In this document: positions 43,279-55,689 of the stretch, one piece after another
How positions within the stretch are numbered: position 1 is the first letter of the stretch
Layout of the letters: every line of letters starts with the position of its first letter
Origin: Fistulifera solaris
Lineage: Eukaryota; Bacillariophyta; Bacillariophyceae; Naviculales; Stauroneidaceae
Length of the DNA stretch: 64,000 nt
Direction: 5' to 3'
Assembly (NCBI GenBank): GCA_030295235.1
Contig: AP026164.1
Location: 2,294,001 to 2,358,000 of the forward strand
Program-made: the position numbers and the translations under genes
The notes under the pieces: generated by a model
Databases searched by the model: none
What the model was told of the DNA's origin: nothing
The model's input: only the letters and a program-made list of their open reading frames with translations

Positions 43279-46200
43279 TTAGAGTAAAGCTTGTTTTTCA
43301 GCCATTCTCTTTTCTAGCTCCTCTATTTGCAACGAAATATCGTCTTTGGTTTGGGTCAAGGCTTTCTGAATGAACATTTCCATGTAATGAAGCCGTCCAT
43401 TCCACTCATCCCCTTCGGCGTCCTTTGTGTCGATCTCTTTAACCCCGGCAACGGAAACTTCTCGTACGCCGAAAATGTACCACGCACAAAGCCCAACAAG
43501 GAAATTCGAGACGCGCTGAAAGATGTTGAAAAAAGCTTTCGTCCAACCGGGAGTAAATTCGTCGACGATGTGCTCGAAAGCAAAAATAGTCATTATTAAT
43601 AGACCAGCCGACAGCAGGACGAAAAGAACGACGGCAACAATGAGGTTAAAGTAGTCTTGTCGCTTGTCCACCGCAACGATGGCACGCGACGCATGAAAAA
43701 TCTCTGCGTTCAAGGCCGTCGAGATCATCGAGATTAAAACCAACCAACGGCCGAAATAAAACAGAGTAAAGAATGCTTTTGTCGCTGACCCCACCTCGCT
43801 CTTCATGGGCTTCATACCAGGCCGAAGAAAAGCCTCCAGAGCTTCATTCAACGCAACGAATTCTACTCTTGCTCGACCAAATAGATTGCGGCCGCTGATT
43901 TTTGCACGTTCATAAGAGTCATCAATGACGGCAATCAGGACGTTCAACAGAATAACAACTCCAACGATTGTGAAGAGAAAAAACAAGTAAATCATGCCAG
44001 TGGTTTCTTTGTAAGCGTCAAGGTCGAAATCTCCAAGCAAAGGGCGTAGATTCTTAGGTACGCCGCCATCTGATTGGACGAGCAAAAGTCGGCTAACGTT
44101 TCGTCGAGATTATCTGGGTTTGAATCGCAAAATGTCCCGTTGTCTTTCGTAGCCACAGCAATACTAATAATCACAACTGTCAACATCAGTTCTAGGATCA
44201 ACGCTAGTTCAAAATATTCAAGTAAACGTACCTCATCATATCGCCTACCAAAAAAATGATAACGAACAAGACAATTGCAAAATACTTCAAGTCGCGCAAA
44301 ATTTTCGTGACGGCCATGACGAAAGTTGACATGTGTTTGTTCACCACCTTTAATATACCAAGCACTTTCAACCAGAGCAGACCAACCACGACCGCATTGA
44401 ATCCATTGCGGTACTCGCCAGGGTTCCGCTTATTCCAAGAAATTGCACACAGTGTCAAGATGACAGTTAAGAAGTCTAAAATAGTCCACATATTTGCCAC
44501 GTACGCTCGGAATACAGTCGGTGACAAGTTAAACAATGCCATCGCTTCTGCGCCTTTTCGGATGATATAGAATGTGCAAATGAAAAGAGCTACTTGCGCA
44601 GGAATAGCCTCGCCTACGGCGGATGAAGCGTTTCCTGTACTCTGGAGACCAACGCTTGTCCGAACAGCCTAACAGGAAACAAAGGGCAATGTCAGTTCAG
44701 TTAGCCATCTTCAACGACAAAAAGCAAATTCGATACAATTTACCAGCATGAGCGTAATATGCAATACGATATCAACCAACATTAAACCGACGACAAAAGG
44801 TCTGGTCAAGTTTCTGTTCATAAGATGCCAAACAGCGTTTGACGTCGCCGCTCGCTCGACATCTTTAGTGTCAAGAACGACTAGTGACGCGATCGTGCCG
44901 TTAAGCCCTTCCAACTGAGCAAATGTCTCCTGGCGTAGGTTCTCGCACTCATGTAAGTCTTCTCCCGTGACGCTTCGAAATCCGCCGGTCAAGTCGGTGC
45001 TGCTTGCCTTTGAAATGATCAAGATGCTAAAATTGTAGAATCAGTTGCTGCGATGTACCATAGTTGAGACAGCCACAGCGTGCTACTTACAAATCAACTG
45101 CACGTTTTGCTGGTGTTCCTTGTTTCCTTAGCATGTTTGTTATCCATGGGCCAATCGACTCCGGCACGAGACGCAAACGATGGAACAAAGGCATTTCAAG
45201 GATTGAATGCCTCAAGTTGCCATCGTCAATGAGCAAAATAGTCTTCCACAGGAATGGCAAACATTTTATCAAGTGAGATGCGTACTCTGAGCGGGCTTCT
45301 TGATCGAGATTCAATAAAACGCGATGCTGACTACTTTGCGAAGAACTATCGTTTGTCGCTCCGTTGCTTTTATCTTCCGGTTGTTCGTCATCGATGTCAT
45401 CTTCGTATCTAATTTTTCGCACACCTCCGTTTTTACCGGCCTAAAAGAAGAATAAAATACTCAGTATTAAGAAAAGAGGATGGCTTTGAAGGCCAACAGT
45501 TTCTTTGACTTGAAGCGACCGTAAATCACGGTCACAACAACTGGGAGCCCAAGTATGTTCAACCCTCCAAGCAGTACTCACCAATTGATCGAATATTTCT
45601 GAAATCATTTCAAACGCAAAATAAACTTCATCCCACACCTACAGAAAAAGTTTTAGATCAGTCACGTTTTCTGAACGGAGACTAGGACCAACACTCACCT
45701 TAACTTGTGGGTATAAGCGCGCTGCCTTAGGTGATGAACCTCTGCCTACACCATCGTTCGACTCGTGGAATAAGCTGTCGACACGAATAAACTTCTCATC
45801 GACATACTTCATCATATGTTTCGCACCCGCAAGAGCTGTCCGCGTTGCCCCAGCTGTAACCTGGGCTGCTGCACGAGTTACATGGTTTACGCTCATCCGC
45901 CGAGGGTTTCCCTGTTGCTGTTCAGCACCGTGTTCCTCACTGAGACTAAAAAAATTCGTGACATCGGCGCGCCTCCTCAACCGATCTTGCTCCTCAGAAT
46001 CATATACCCAGGTACACCAATCTTCGACCAAAGGCACAAATGGCATTCTTTTCATACTGTCCATGCTCGTCATAGCCTCTGGATGTATTTGGATGAGACG
46101 CGAAATCACGGCAACGACGGTGAAACGACCTTGTGGGTCAAGAAAAGAGCATCGTTATCCGCCAAAACATGCAATGGTGTCCGATTTCGAGAATCTAGCA

Positions 46201-47140
46201 CCGCCGCATCACCTGGCCTTTCGTCAAGCTCTAATTCCACGTCTTCATAATTGATACTAGAGGCCGCGCACAGAGCATGCAACTTCGTCGGAGGACCGAG
46301 CATTTTCACCATGTCCGGTTCGGAAGCGTTACTGTTCGGGCTCTTATCGGAAAGATCCCTACTACTGATATGACTCATCACTTTCATTATAGCCGGTGAC
46401 GGTACGAGCTTTCCAGACTCATTACACCAATTTTCGCTCGAATCGTTGGCTGGATAAAAGTAACTGCGCATGAGTACTCTTGCTTCACGAATGTGTTGCG
46501 GGATGATGGATTTGCGAAGGAAGAGCCCGGATAGACCTTTACTTTGACTTTTCTGCATGGTTGGTTTCTTCAAGCTTTTCAAGGGACTCTGAAGATCCCA
46601 TGGATTGTACGTCTTCAGATTATTGATAGACGGCGATATTGTGGAGGGAGACGATGTCCTTTTCGCAAAACTTGACTTGGATTTGACCGAGACCATACTT
46701 CCGCTACTGCTGTGAGTGTGGCTCAACTTGCTTGCCAAAATTCGTGGTGGAAGATCGACACTTTCAGAGCGCTTTGTTTCAGATAGTTGTGCTTGTTCCG
46801 AGAGCCGCAAGAGAGGAGAGCCGTAGTCGAGTTTACCAGACTGAGATGCATCTCCTTCTGAGAGATCTTCCTGACTTTGATTCTCATTTACAGAGGGTAC
46901 TATCGACAGGTCTTCCAGTTGGTGTTGCTCGGCTGCAGCATTCGCTCGAGGCTCCGCTTGTATCGGAATTTTCCGAAAAGAAACTCTTCCCGAAAAGTTT
47001 TTAATTTCTGCAGAAAAACGGTACACATCTTGGTTTTGGTCCGTCAATGGAGCAAGTATGATCTCAGGCGTGACATCGTGGTCCTCGGAAATGAATTCGA
47101 GCTCATAGCCGTCTGCGACAGGCAAAGCAAAGACATTCAT
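43279..47140 (-). CDS. TRP/polycystin-like cation channel with N-terminal ankyrin-like region
   Basis: Six exons on the minus strand, all joined in phase: 47140-45699, 45638-45582, 45440-45091, 45026-44744, 44668-44232 and 44163-43279. The first ~370 residues are polar with an ankyrin-like unit (SRNRTPLHVLADNDALF). Membrane helices follow: FVVGLMLVDIVLHITLML, VALFICTFYIIR, MWTILDFLTVILTLCAISW, YFAIVLFVIIFLVG. The pore region (MAAYLRIYALLLGDFDLDAY) and last helix (MIYLFFLFTIVGVVILLNVLIAVIDDSYERA) match the TRP/polycystin S5-pore-S6 pattern. Two more hydrophobic segments come after that. Two frame breaks lie at 46140-46141 and 44039-44041. Each is mended by one T on the coding strand, the second giving the LLLGD pore motif. 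ATG 47140 is the first usable start. Total is ~1,150 residues; the ion is unknown. Confidence 0.75.
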
Positions 47141-48172
47141 TACTAGATGGCCACCGTCAAACGCCCTCACATGCCGTCAAAAAAATCCTTTGGAGGTTTG
47201 CTTTTGTTCCGTTTGACCTCCAGGAATACAAATGTGTTTACCAATTGTGAATTAATGCTTCTTTGTGATGAATAACACGTTCAATGTCGGTAGTTGACTC
47301 GCTTATGTAGTCAATGCGTTCCTTTGACCAACGTTGTTTGTGTTTTCGTTGTAATGTTGACAGATGAGTCGTGGATTGTGGAAGATACAAGTCACGAATA
47401 AGTAGTCATCACAGTCATCTGAATTTTAAAGTGTCGTCACAACGGATTACACTTACACGCCCTGCCCCTTCACTACGTTGTATTTGTAACTTGTAACTAT
47501 GGATGGACGAGAAACGATGACGTACGACCCAAAGTATTTAAGCTCATGGGACTGGAATCAATCTTGCTAATTAGTTGAATGGCCTAATGGTTAGATTCCT
47601 CCGACGTTAGGATCCAGAGTGCTTTGACTACGGATACGGAACCATGGAAATGTATGAGTGTACCGTTGTGAGTTCTTGATAGTGTTCGAGCGAATTCAAG
47701 TTTTGGCAATACGGAGAATTAAAGAACGGTTTTGATAATCTCCGACTTGGGAGAACCATCGCGAGCTAACAAGAATAAACGAAAAACTTAGTGCGGACCA
47801 TTATAAGCTCAAATGTAGGATGGCTGGCGGGCCAGCTTCGCCGCAAGAGGATAGTACACCGCTGAACTTCGTTGCGGTATTTTCGATCACACTTGCGTTG
47901 TCGAACTGTGGCTCGCATTACGTTGCTGTGAGCTGTCTCTTCTTTTCCTTTGTTGCCTTGTTTCTTGTTTCCGAATTGAATTTGGGACTCCTGGCCTCAT
48001 CATTTCAATCGTTCTCCCCATCAACAATTTTATCCCGCGCGAGGAACGAATTCTCACGCTATAACGAGGAGTGTCGAAAGATTGAATATCCTTCGACAGA
48101 AGGACTAGAAGTGTGACAGCACCCGGCCTGGTTTTTTGAAAATCGACGACGGTTGGATTCGTTTGTGTAAAA
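47141..48172. other. Intergenic between divergent genes
   Basis: Divergent promoter region, about 1 kb. A plus-strand open frame at 47820-48116 has a hydrophobic core but no homology I recognise; I do not call it. Confidence 0.4.
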
Positions 48173-50710
48173 ATGCCAGCCAATGACAACGAAGAAATCG
48201 ATGAGCCAAGTGAAGTGGTACGTCACAGTTATTGATTATCATTTAAAAACAGAGAAGATGTCGTGCTTGTAACGGCCTTGTGGCTAATATGCCGCAGCGG
48301 TCTTTGTCTTTGTTCCTTTTATTTGCAGTAGCTTTTACTCAACAAAGAATTGCCGCTTTTCTTTCCGTCAGGACGTATTATGTGGGCGCGGAGGAATGAG
48401 CAATCATCATCCGTAGTAAGTTTTATTTGAGGAGTTTATGTAAATGATTTGGAAGGATGAACGCTGACCCCTGCTCGTTTTTCTTCACCGCAGAGTTAAA
48501 AATGTTTTCTAGGTCCGCCTGTAATGTTTACGAGTGTTTTCTCATTTTTTTCTTGATGCAGGGGTAATGAATGGTATCGCAGACTAATTCGTTCGAATCG
48601 ACCGTTGTACCGGGCTTGCCCCAAACATACCAAGTTACTGGTGAGCAAGGCGATCGTACAAGCTGTCGAGCAGCAGGGTGGACGGTTCCTAGACCGCGAT
48701 AAATCGAACGGAAAATGGTTCAAAGTGTCGTATAAACGAGCGGTCGACAAAACGTCGCAAGGTTTACGCGAACGAGACCGAGACGACGACGCCAGTGGAG
48801 ATGACGATGACGAAAATGGTGCCGATCCGGTCACGGTTCCAGAATCCTTCAGCGGCCGCAACGCCAAGGTGAATTTGAATGAACTTGCTAGTGTTGCTAT
48901 TCAGCACGCAAACAGTGGGGTAGTTCGGGCGCCTTCGGCTCACATATCGGCTCCGCAGCTCGGGGTGCCATTTCATCGCTTGGTACATTTGCCGGACAGT
49001 ACACTCCCATGATGGCAAGACAGCCAATGGAGGCGATGATGAGTCCAGAAATGCAACAACAACGAGTAATGAGTGCAGCTTTGAAGCAACAAAGAATGGA
49101 TGAATTCAATGATGATATGAACCCTCTTCCACCGGGGTTGGCGATGCGCCAGTCTTCCATGTTCCAGATGCTCAAACACGTTCAACTTTTACCAGGAGTC
49201 AGTGACATCGGCCAAGCTGGTCGACAACCAGGGCAACTTCCTTTTCCAACGAAATTGAACAATTTGCCCGAGGAAGGAAAACAAAAGAGGAAAAGAAGTC
49301 TCATCGATGACGACAACGAAGAGGGTGTCGGCCGATCTTTTAACGGCCAAACGGCGGCTGCCAATCAAATGCTGCAATCGACGCTTAACGCGTCAAGTCT
49401 GGGTAATTTGGCCGTTAGCGCCAGTCAACCTCCTTTGCTTCAACCGGGCATTTCCTCACAGCTCCTGCAGAGTTTCGGCACACCGGCTTTTCCTTCGTTT
49501 CAATCCATTCCAAGTCTCGGAGCCAATCAGCTGAGGTCTCAGCAGATGAACAGCACGCAATTCGGGCAGTCGCAGCTTTTGCAACAGATGAATCAAAATT
49601 CGCAAGCTCAATTGATGAATCAGATGCAACTCCAGCAACAGAGGAATCAAGGTCAGGGGCGGTGAACCAAGTACTGCAGCTCAAGCAGGCGCAGGTACAG
49701 CAACAGCTGAATCAGGGACAGTTCCCTTTTCAAGGCTCATTGAACCAGCAATTCGGTCAAGGCCAAATGATGAATCATCTTCAGTTACAACAGCAGTTGA
49801 ATACAAATCAATTGCAATTGATGAATCAGCTCCAGCGTCAATCCAGCGGAGGACTGTCTCGTCTCTCCAGTGCACAGAATATGCCAGCTCCACCATTGGG
49901 TGTCCAGAGACTGCCTTCGCAGATAAGTTTTCAGCCGTTTGCTGCTAGTGGAATGAATACCGCTGTAGGTGTACAGGATGATCCAGTAAATGCTCCTTCT
50001 TTTACTCGCCTAAAGACTCAAGTGTCGGACTGGTTGAAAAACTCTTTTTGGCCTGTAGGCTCAAATCCACCTACAGCACCGCAACAGGCTGAGCTGCATC
50101 AACAACAGTTTGGGGGCGGAGGTGGCCAGGGTGAGGCGAAAGCAATGAGTCAGCAATTGGCCGTTAATACGGCCACTGCAATCGCCAAAATGATTCCGCC
50201 TCCGATTCCGGGTGCCATGCAAGATCGGAAAGGTGCTAAGCGGCAGAAATTTGGGTCCGACAATGGATCAATGGGAGATCGGCAGACACCCATCATAACC
50301 ACCGTTCCACCCCCTGGTCCTCAGAGATCCATCCAAATCAACACCATACCACCGATCAGCAGCAAGAGCAAGCAGCCGACCGGCAAGTCGAAGCAAAAAG
50401 TCACATCCGAGATAGAAGAGGAAGCCGCTGCCGCCGCCGCCATGACATCCGAAGTAGAGCGAAGCGTTTCAGCGTCACTTCTGACCTTGGCTTCTGCCCC
50501 TACTGGATTATTCAAGGGTCTTTCAACCTTGTTCAGCAATCCTAGTACGAGTGTTGTCATGGGAACCCAGCCAATACCACCCAATGTCGAAGCACGGCCT
50601 CCGTCGCCAGATTTTCCCGCAGCGGGTTTGAAGAAATCGAAAAGAGTTTACTAGACGATGATGACGACGAGCGCCCAGAAGAAGCTCGTCTTCGCACTGT
50701 ACCCTGGTAG
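48173..50710 (+). CDS. DUF6824-domain regulator with Gln-rich tail
   Basis: Exon 1 (48173-48217, MPANDNEEIDEPSEV), exon 2 (48372-48412, DVLCGRGGMSNHHP) and exon 3 (from 48562, GNEWYRRLIRSN) join in phase with GTACGT and GTAGTA donors and CAG acceptors. Together they give the DUF6824 domain, common in diatoms: DVLxGRGGxSNHHPGN, KxxLVSKAIVQAVEQQGGRFL and KTSQGLRERD. The function is unknown; nuclear regulators are suspected. A Gln/Asn/Met-rich tail of ~500 residues follows (QLMNQMQLQQQRN), then NVEARPPSPDFPAAG. Frames change at 48962-48965, 49656-49659 and 50627-50629. Each is fixed by one base; the last extends the protein to EEIEKSLLDDDDDERPEE and a stop at 50710 instead of 50654. The acidic C-terminus fits better as protein, so I prefer 50710. 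Confidence 0.82.
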
Positions 50711-50907
50711 TGAAGGCTAGTGATAGATACTAATGTAGTGTATTTTCCGTAAATGATACCTTTTAGATATAGATAACTTTTTATATCCATGTTTTCGTGT
50801 TGGTTCCCTTTCAGCGAGTAAAGAACCGCCAGTCTTTTTGCAATGAACCCGGCGAATGTTACTTTTGCACTTGTACTCGCCGAATGTTACGTTTGCACTA
50901 GATTCAT

Positions 50908-51453
50908 TTACAATAGATCAAAATCATCTAGCTTGTCATTGTACTTTTGTACAGAACGGCGAATCTTTGACTGGTCTACCCAAGTGACATAATCTTCCAT
51001 CGATTTGGTCACTAAAAACGACGGATCAGTTACGACGTTGGGTCCGATTCGTACTTGTCCTTGCTCGATCCAAGTGATAGCAGCTTTGATTGTCTCTGCC
51101 ATTTTCAAACGCACCATTATCACAGGTAGCCTTCGCCGACACAAAGCAGATACTGTAATCTGTTCAGCCGTTTGTAGTGATTTAGTAGTATTGATGCAAC
51201 CCATATCGTTAAGCTTGGTGAGCAGTTGTTCCGTCATGGCAATACGAAAAGAGTTATCTGCAGGTAGCGTTTTCAATTTGGCCGCTAGCTTTGTGACCAT
51301 ACCAACGATTCGATTGTAACTGGTGTAGTCATCCCGATTCTGTAAGTGATATCTTCTCATAACCTTAGCGACCTGCAAGTTGTCTTCGCCTTTCCATGAG
51401 TAGAGATCTACTTTTCGGAGAAGTTTCTTTTCATGGTGCTTGAGTTGCCTCAT
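50908..51453 (-). CDS. IMP3: IMP3, U3 small nucleolar ribonucleoprotein
   Basis: Imp3 is part of the SSU processome and helps U3 snoRNA pair with 18S pre-rRNA. The 181-residue protein is colinear with yeast Imp3 (183 residues) and human IMP3. It begins MRQLKHHEKKLLRKVDLYSW. Then come VMRRYHLQNRDDYTSYNRI and the S4 RNA-binding domain around TVSALCRRRLPVIMVRLKMAETI, with GQVRIGPNVVTDPSFLVT. It ends SMEDYVTWVDQSKIRRSV and a short DDFDLL tail. The reading frame is intact and the start is ATG 51453. This is one of the surest identifications in the window. Confidence 0.96.
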   Translation of the reverse strand: MRQLKHHEKKLLRKVDLYSWKGEDNLQVAKVMRRYHLQNRDDYTSYNRIVGMVTKLAAKLKTLPADNSFRIAMTEQLLTKLNDMGCINTTKSLQTAEQITVSALCRRRLPVIMVRLKMAETIKAAITWIEQGQVRIGPNVVTDPSFLVTKSMEDYVTWVDQSKIRRSVQKYNDKLDDFDLL

Positions 51454-52700
51454 TCTTCAGAATAACAAAAATGAAGCTATTAGAAAGAGGTCGAATGCTG
51501 AAATGTAGAATGAACTAGTTGAATGCTGATAGCTTTCAGCGTTCTCGATCTTTATTTGTATTTCAATGCAGAAGCAGAAGTATGGTTTCTTTTTCAAGCT
51601 CTTTTTCTTGGTTTTCGCGATGGTGGAGGAATAGAGGGGACGACACGGCCAGACGGACACGCGATTAGGCAGCGGAGTACAATAGCGACAAGGTTATCCA
51701 TAATTACTCTTCGTCTCATTTGAAGGACGTTAGGGTTTACCATCTTACCGGTCTACTAACGAGAAAACCGTGACGCTGGTGAATTTACAAAGGTACTCTT
51801 TACTATCAACCAATGATAACTTGGGCCAACATTTTACTAGCTTGCTCAGAGAAATGGTCTGTCCGAGCGGAAATCCTTCACTCATACTTTCGATTGAGAA
51901 GCCCAGATATCAATACCGCTCCAACACTCCATTACTACTTTAAGTGTACTAGAGGTCAGAAAGAAATGCGGACCCGTGTAGACACTCTGATAACAAAGAA
52001 AAGAATGATTGTGTCACACCGACCAACTCACCAGCCAGCCATCTCTTCTCATGCTCGATAAACTTTTTCTGTTTACGTTTACGAGGTTCTTTTCCTACAA
52101 AGTGAGCAAAGTCACGCCTAAAAATTCATCTCAACGAGCTTACTAAACTTAGATCTCAAGATACTAAGGGTGAGGAACTTTCGGCTTGTAGCGATGATCT
52201 GTCTTGATTGAAAATGGGTGACCGGTTGGTGGTTATTCCGTCCTGTTTCGGTTGATATTGGAAATTGCACATCAAGCAATGCTTAAACGAAGGAGAAGGA
52301 GCATGCATCCCGGTTACCGTTCGGCGCGTGTCCTTTGATCGCTTTCGACGTCTGGGAGTTCTACGCGGAGTTCCCCTAGCAGGAAGGAATCTCAATCAGC
52401 CGGTCCAGTTTGTTTTCGTGCGACCACGTGGGGCCGAGTTTTTCAATCTAGTTTTGCTTTGTTGAGGCAGATTATATACAAGTTGATCTTCGCCTTTCAT
52501 TTAGCGTCGTTGTTTCGACCTTTCTTTGTCACAAGCTTTGTCAAATACAATTACCTTTCTTCTAGGCTTCTCATCTGTTTGTTTTTCTTTTTTTGCTACT
52601 CTCCCCCTCTCCCCCTTGTTTCACACCGACTCTCTCCCTCTCTGTGTAGATACATTTGCAGTTTAATCGACAAAACGACGAAACAAATTTCATCTCAAAC
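51454..52700. other. Intergenic between divergent genes
   Basis: About 1.2 kb between IMP3 and the CCT-domain gene, which run in opposite directions. Open frames here have no recognisable products. The last ~150 bases before 52700 are strongly pyrimidine-rich, as expected for a leader. Confidence 0.5.
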
Positions 52701-54511
52701 ATGACGAACGGTGCTACTACTCTTGTGAACCCTTCTTCGGAACGTGTCTTGCGCTCCGCGACGAAGAACCCTCTGTTAGGGCCCACGTCTGGAAAGGAGG
52801 AACATCTTCATGATGTTGCCCTTGTGGAAGCGGAAGAAAGGTTGATGGATGAGGAGATTACGTCAGTGGAAGATAATCATGAGGAAATGTCATCGGTCGA
52901 ACATAACATGGTCACTGCGGCGTTAGTAGAGAGTTCGCGGAGTACGTTGAGGAATCACGTTCATGATGAGGGATGACAAAGAGGATCATTTGGACCATAC
53001 GGACGATAGTAAAGAGAGTCGTTATGGTTTGAGAAAGCGTAGACGACCCACCGGTCAGGACTTGGAGCGTTTGGAACATTTTCAATCCTCGAAAGACGGT
53101 GGGCTGATGCGGTCGAACGCACCTCCGACTTCTTCACATGACTTGGAAGGTGAGGGTAGGCCTCCCGAGTCACTACAGATCCGTAAACATGTTGGCACCG
53201 AATCAATGCGAAACAACCCGCCTCCGAATGCGAAACCTGCTGAAATGGGGCCAGCCCAAGTTGCCTCGAACCCGCATGCTTCTGCAGTCCGCCCAGCTTC
53301 ACTTCGAACGAAACAACCCGAAAGTAGGGCTACAGCACAACGACCGAATCTTTCAAATACCAACCCAGTATCGGTGACATCCGTTCCCAATCCTTTGCTT
53401 CATATTTCTGACACCGTTCCCGTTGATGCAAGCAAATCGATTCTAGCCGCTTCGCCCTCCCTTCCTCCACCCGTTGTCCAAATATCTCATACTGTACCTT
53501 GTCCACTACCAGGACCCGCCGTCGATGAGTTTTCAGGGGTGCATACTTCCAGTCAGCCCACCAAATTCAATGACAGCACTCGATCGAATGCGCATAGCAC
53601 ACCGGCTCTGCGAATAGCTTCGGATGCATTGCTGACGTCGGCACCAACACCAAATGTCACCTTCGCAATTGGTGATATTGATGACAGCGAAAAGGGTCGA
53701 AGAGTCACCATAAATGACCAGCCCCATCTTGGTCCACGTATCAGGGGTTTTTCTATTGACATGGATTGTAAGTCTCTCTTATATTTCGCACCAAGTTCAT
53801 TAAGTAACTAGCAGCCAATTACTCACACTTTCATTCGCAGTGGGGCTTGACTTTGCCGACCTAGGAGGATCTTCGCAAAATGACTCTGTAGATGGACGCA
53901 GTGGTCGCGACCGAGCTTTTTCTTTCGAGTGCTTCGCTTTTGGTATCAATGCCGATGAACCTCTTCCTCCGTTAGAGCAACAAATGTCTATGATGCAGGG
54001 AAGACCAAGAGGTGATTCGCTGATTTTCGATCCCTCCAGCTTTCAAGATGGGGGCATTCATGAAAAGAACGCTTTGGAGACGTCCTTCAGCCCCGCCCCA
54101 CAGCCGGAGGTGCCACCACCTCCTAAGGTGGTTCGAGCTCCGCAGCCTGTGCCTTCTAAGCCACCGGCCAAACTACCGACGGAAGCTCCCCGCGTTCCTC
54201 CGACTGTAGTCATGCCACCACCTCGCATCATTCCCACCGAGCCTGCGGCCAGCAGCTCTACCGCTACGGCTACTTTGCTGGTTAGTCCGGGCAGTTCCAC
54301 TACTTTATGTTTGGAACTGGTGAACAAGGACGGACGCATCGGAATTTATTTACCCGACGCACGTCGTGCTCGCATCGCTCGTTTCCATGCCAAGCGTGCC
54401 AAGCGCATTTGGAGAAAGCGCATCAAGTACGATTGCCGCAAAAAGCTGGCCGATTCCCGCCCTCGCATCAAAGGCCGATTTGTGAAACGCACCGACATGG
54501 ATGACGAATAA
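52701..54511 (+). CDS. CCT-domain protein, probable transcriptional regulator
   Basis: ATG 52701 opens MTNGATTLVNPSSERVLRSAT. After a long low-complexity region rich in Ser, Pro and acidic residues, the C-terminus reads RRARIARFHAKRAKRIW, then KIKYDCRKKLADSRPR and KGRFVKRTDMDDE. This is the CCT motif of CONSTANS, TOC1 and CO-like plant regulators: basic, nuclear, and able to contact DNA-binding partners. No B-box or pseudo-receiver domain is visible, so it is not a classic CO or PRR. An intron lies at 53768-53840 (GTAAGT/CAG) in phase. Three G at 52970-52972 should be four, joining GNHVHDEG to DDKEDHLDHTDD. Light or circadian roles are possible by analogy but not shown. The total is about 580 residues. 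Confidence 0.82.
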
Positions 54512-54634
54512 TCGTTTCGTTATTGTATAATTAATTCTCATTTGTCGTATTAAGTAATCTCTGTGTCTTCTTGTAAAAATGTATGTCTAGATAAGAATCT
54601 TTGTGGTACAGAGTAGATTGGTTTTCACTATTAT

Positions 54635-55136
54635 TTATTTGAGAAAATCGTAAAAGCCCACACCTTCCGAGATGGCATACGCCCCTCGACCCACAACCGA
54701 CAAAACTACAGTCGACCAAACGAACACGAGACCGAGCTCTTTCGGCTTAATGTCCCAATAATTGACTTTGACGCCTTTTCGTTGCGATTCAAATCGCTGA
54801 TAGGCCCAATCGTTGGGATTGCGCAAATAGGCATCCATATTTCCCTGCGCTTCATTGCGACTGACGCCATCTTGTGCCATGAATTTAAGGACCGCTTGCT
54901 CGTAGTCTCGTTCTTGAAAAATGCGGGAAAAGAATGGTTTCGGGCCGTGCATCAATAAGGTTTACCGGGGCCGTAACCGGCCTCGGGTCGTTCGTCGGGT
55001 GAATTGGCCACCCATTCGCCTCCGACGAAACGGGGGCCATCGACTGTGTCGTTGCTGCCGTTCGGCCTTGCGAAGAAGGCGAAAAGGCTTGAGTAGTATT
55101 GAGTAGAAGTGATAGAAGGAGTAGTGATCGCATCAT
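54635..55136 (-). CDS. Plastid-targeted one-helix protein of unknown function
   Basis: The start MMRSLLLLSLLLNTTQAFSPSS (ATG 55136) is a signal peptide with the plastid motif TQA/FSP, so import into the plastid through the ER is expected. The mature part reads RFVGGEWVANSPDERPEAGYGPGK, then a helical region (ERDYEQAVLKFMAQDGVSRNEAQGNMD, YLRNPNDWAYQRFE). A single C-terminal membrane helix LGLVFVWSTVVLSVVGRGAYAI ends in EGVGFYDFLK. I do not recognise the family; the short size and single helix near the end suggest a thylakoid or envelope protein. Two breaks, at 55032-55036 (five G) and 54961-54963 (three T), are mended by one base each. With these the protein is about 168 residues. Confidence 0.75.
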
Positions 55137-55689
55137 GTTTCGGCAAGTAACGATATTCGATACAATCGATTTCATTTTTGCTTAGCGAAAAGCTATCGGA
55201 AAAAAAGAAAGTGCATCCTTTTGTCCTTGAGGTTTGTGACGTGTGACGTGGTTGTCTGCGTCCCGTTGAGCATACCGGAAAGACGAGAAGACATTTCGTT
55301 TTTCTAAAAGGTTGCAAATCCGTAGAAATGCATTTGCCCATGAATGAAGCGAAACGAAGTGAATTTTCATAATCAAATTGAAGAGATGCAACATAAGCAA
55401 AGAAAAAAGATCAGTAAGTCAACAGGAGTTTTATGAATCATTTAATCTTTTTGGCTAGGAACAAATGACTGAAACGCAGTCGTGTTGTAGGTACACTTAG
55501 AGAAATAGGAGAAACCGGAAAGACACCGAAACATTCCAGCTTTGATTTCCGCATTTTTACCTCAGCGCGATTTTTTTTCGATGTACTTGACATCATTGAA
55601 CTATCATTTTCGATGAAAAGAAATCCGTCGACGAACTATTGCACTGTTATACATCATTCAATCAACTCAACAACATACCGAAAGATTTC
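55137..55689. other. Intergenic between divergent genes
   Basis: Divergent promoter region with copy 3 of the inverted-repeat element (55465-55484). No gene. Confidence 0.5.
55465..55484 (-). repeat. Dispersed inverted-repeat element, copy 3
   Basis: Minus-strand CACGACTG-CGT-TTCAGTCAT. The two arms are identical to copies 1 and 2; only the three-base spacer differs and the right flank is not conserved. Confidence 0.6.

Noticed and set aside
47574-47660. A tRNA-like D-arm (GGCCTAATGGTTAGA) suggested a tRNA gene
   Set aside because: No acceptor stem pairs, and the T arm and a seven-base anticodon loop are absent; at most a tRNA-derived fragment.
47820-48116. Plus-strand 98-codon open frame with a hydrophobic core
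   Set aside because: No homology I recognise, no splice or expression sign, and it sits in the leader region of the DUF6824 gene.
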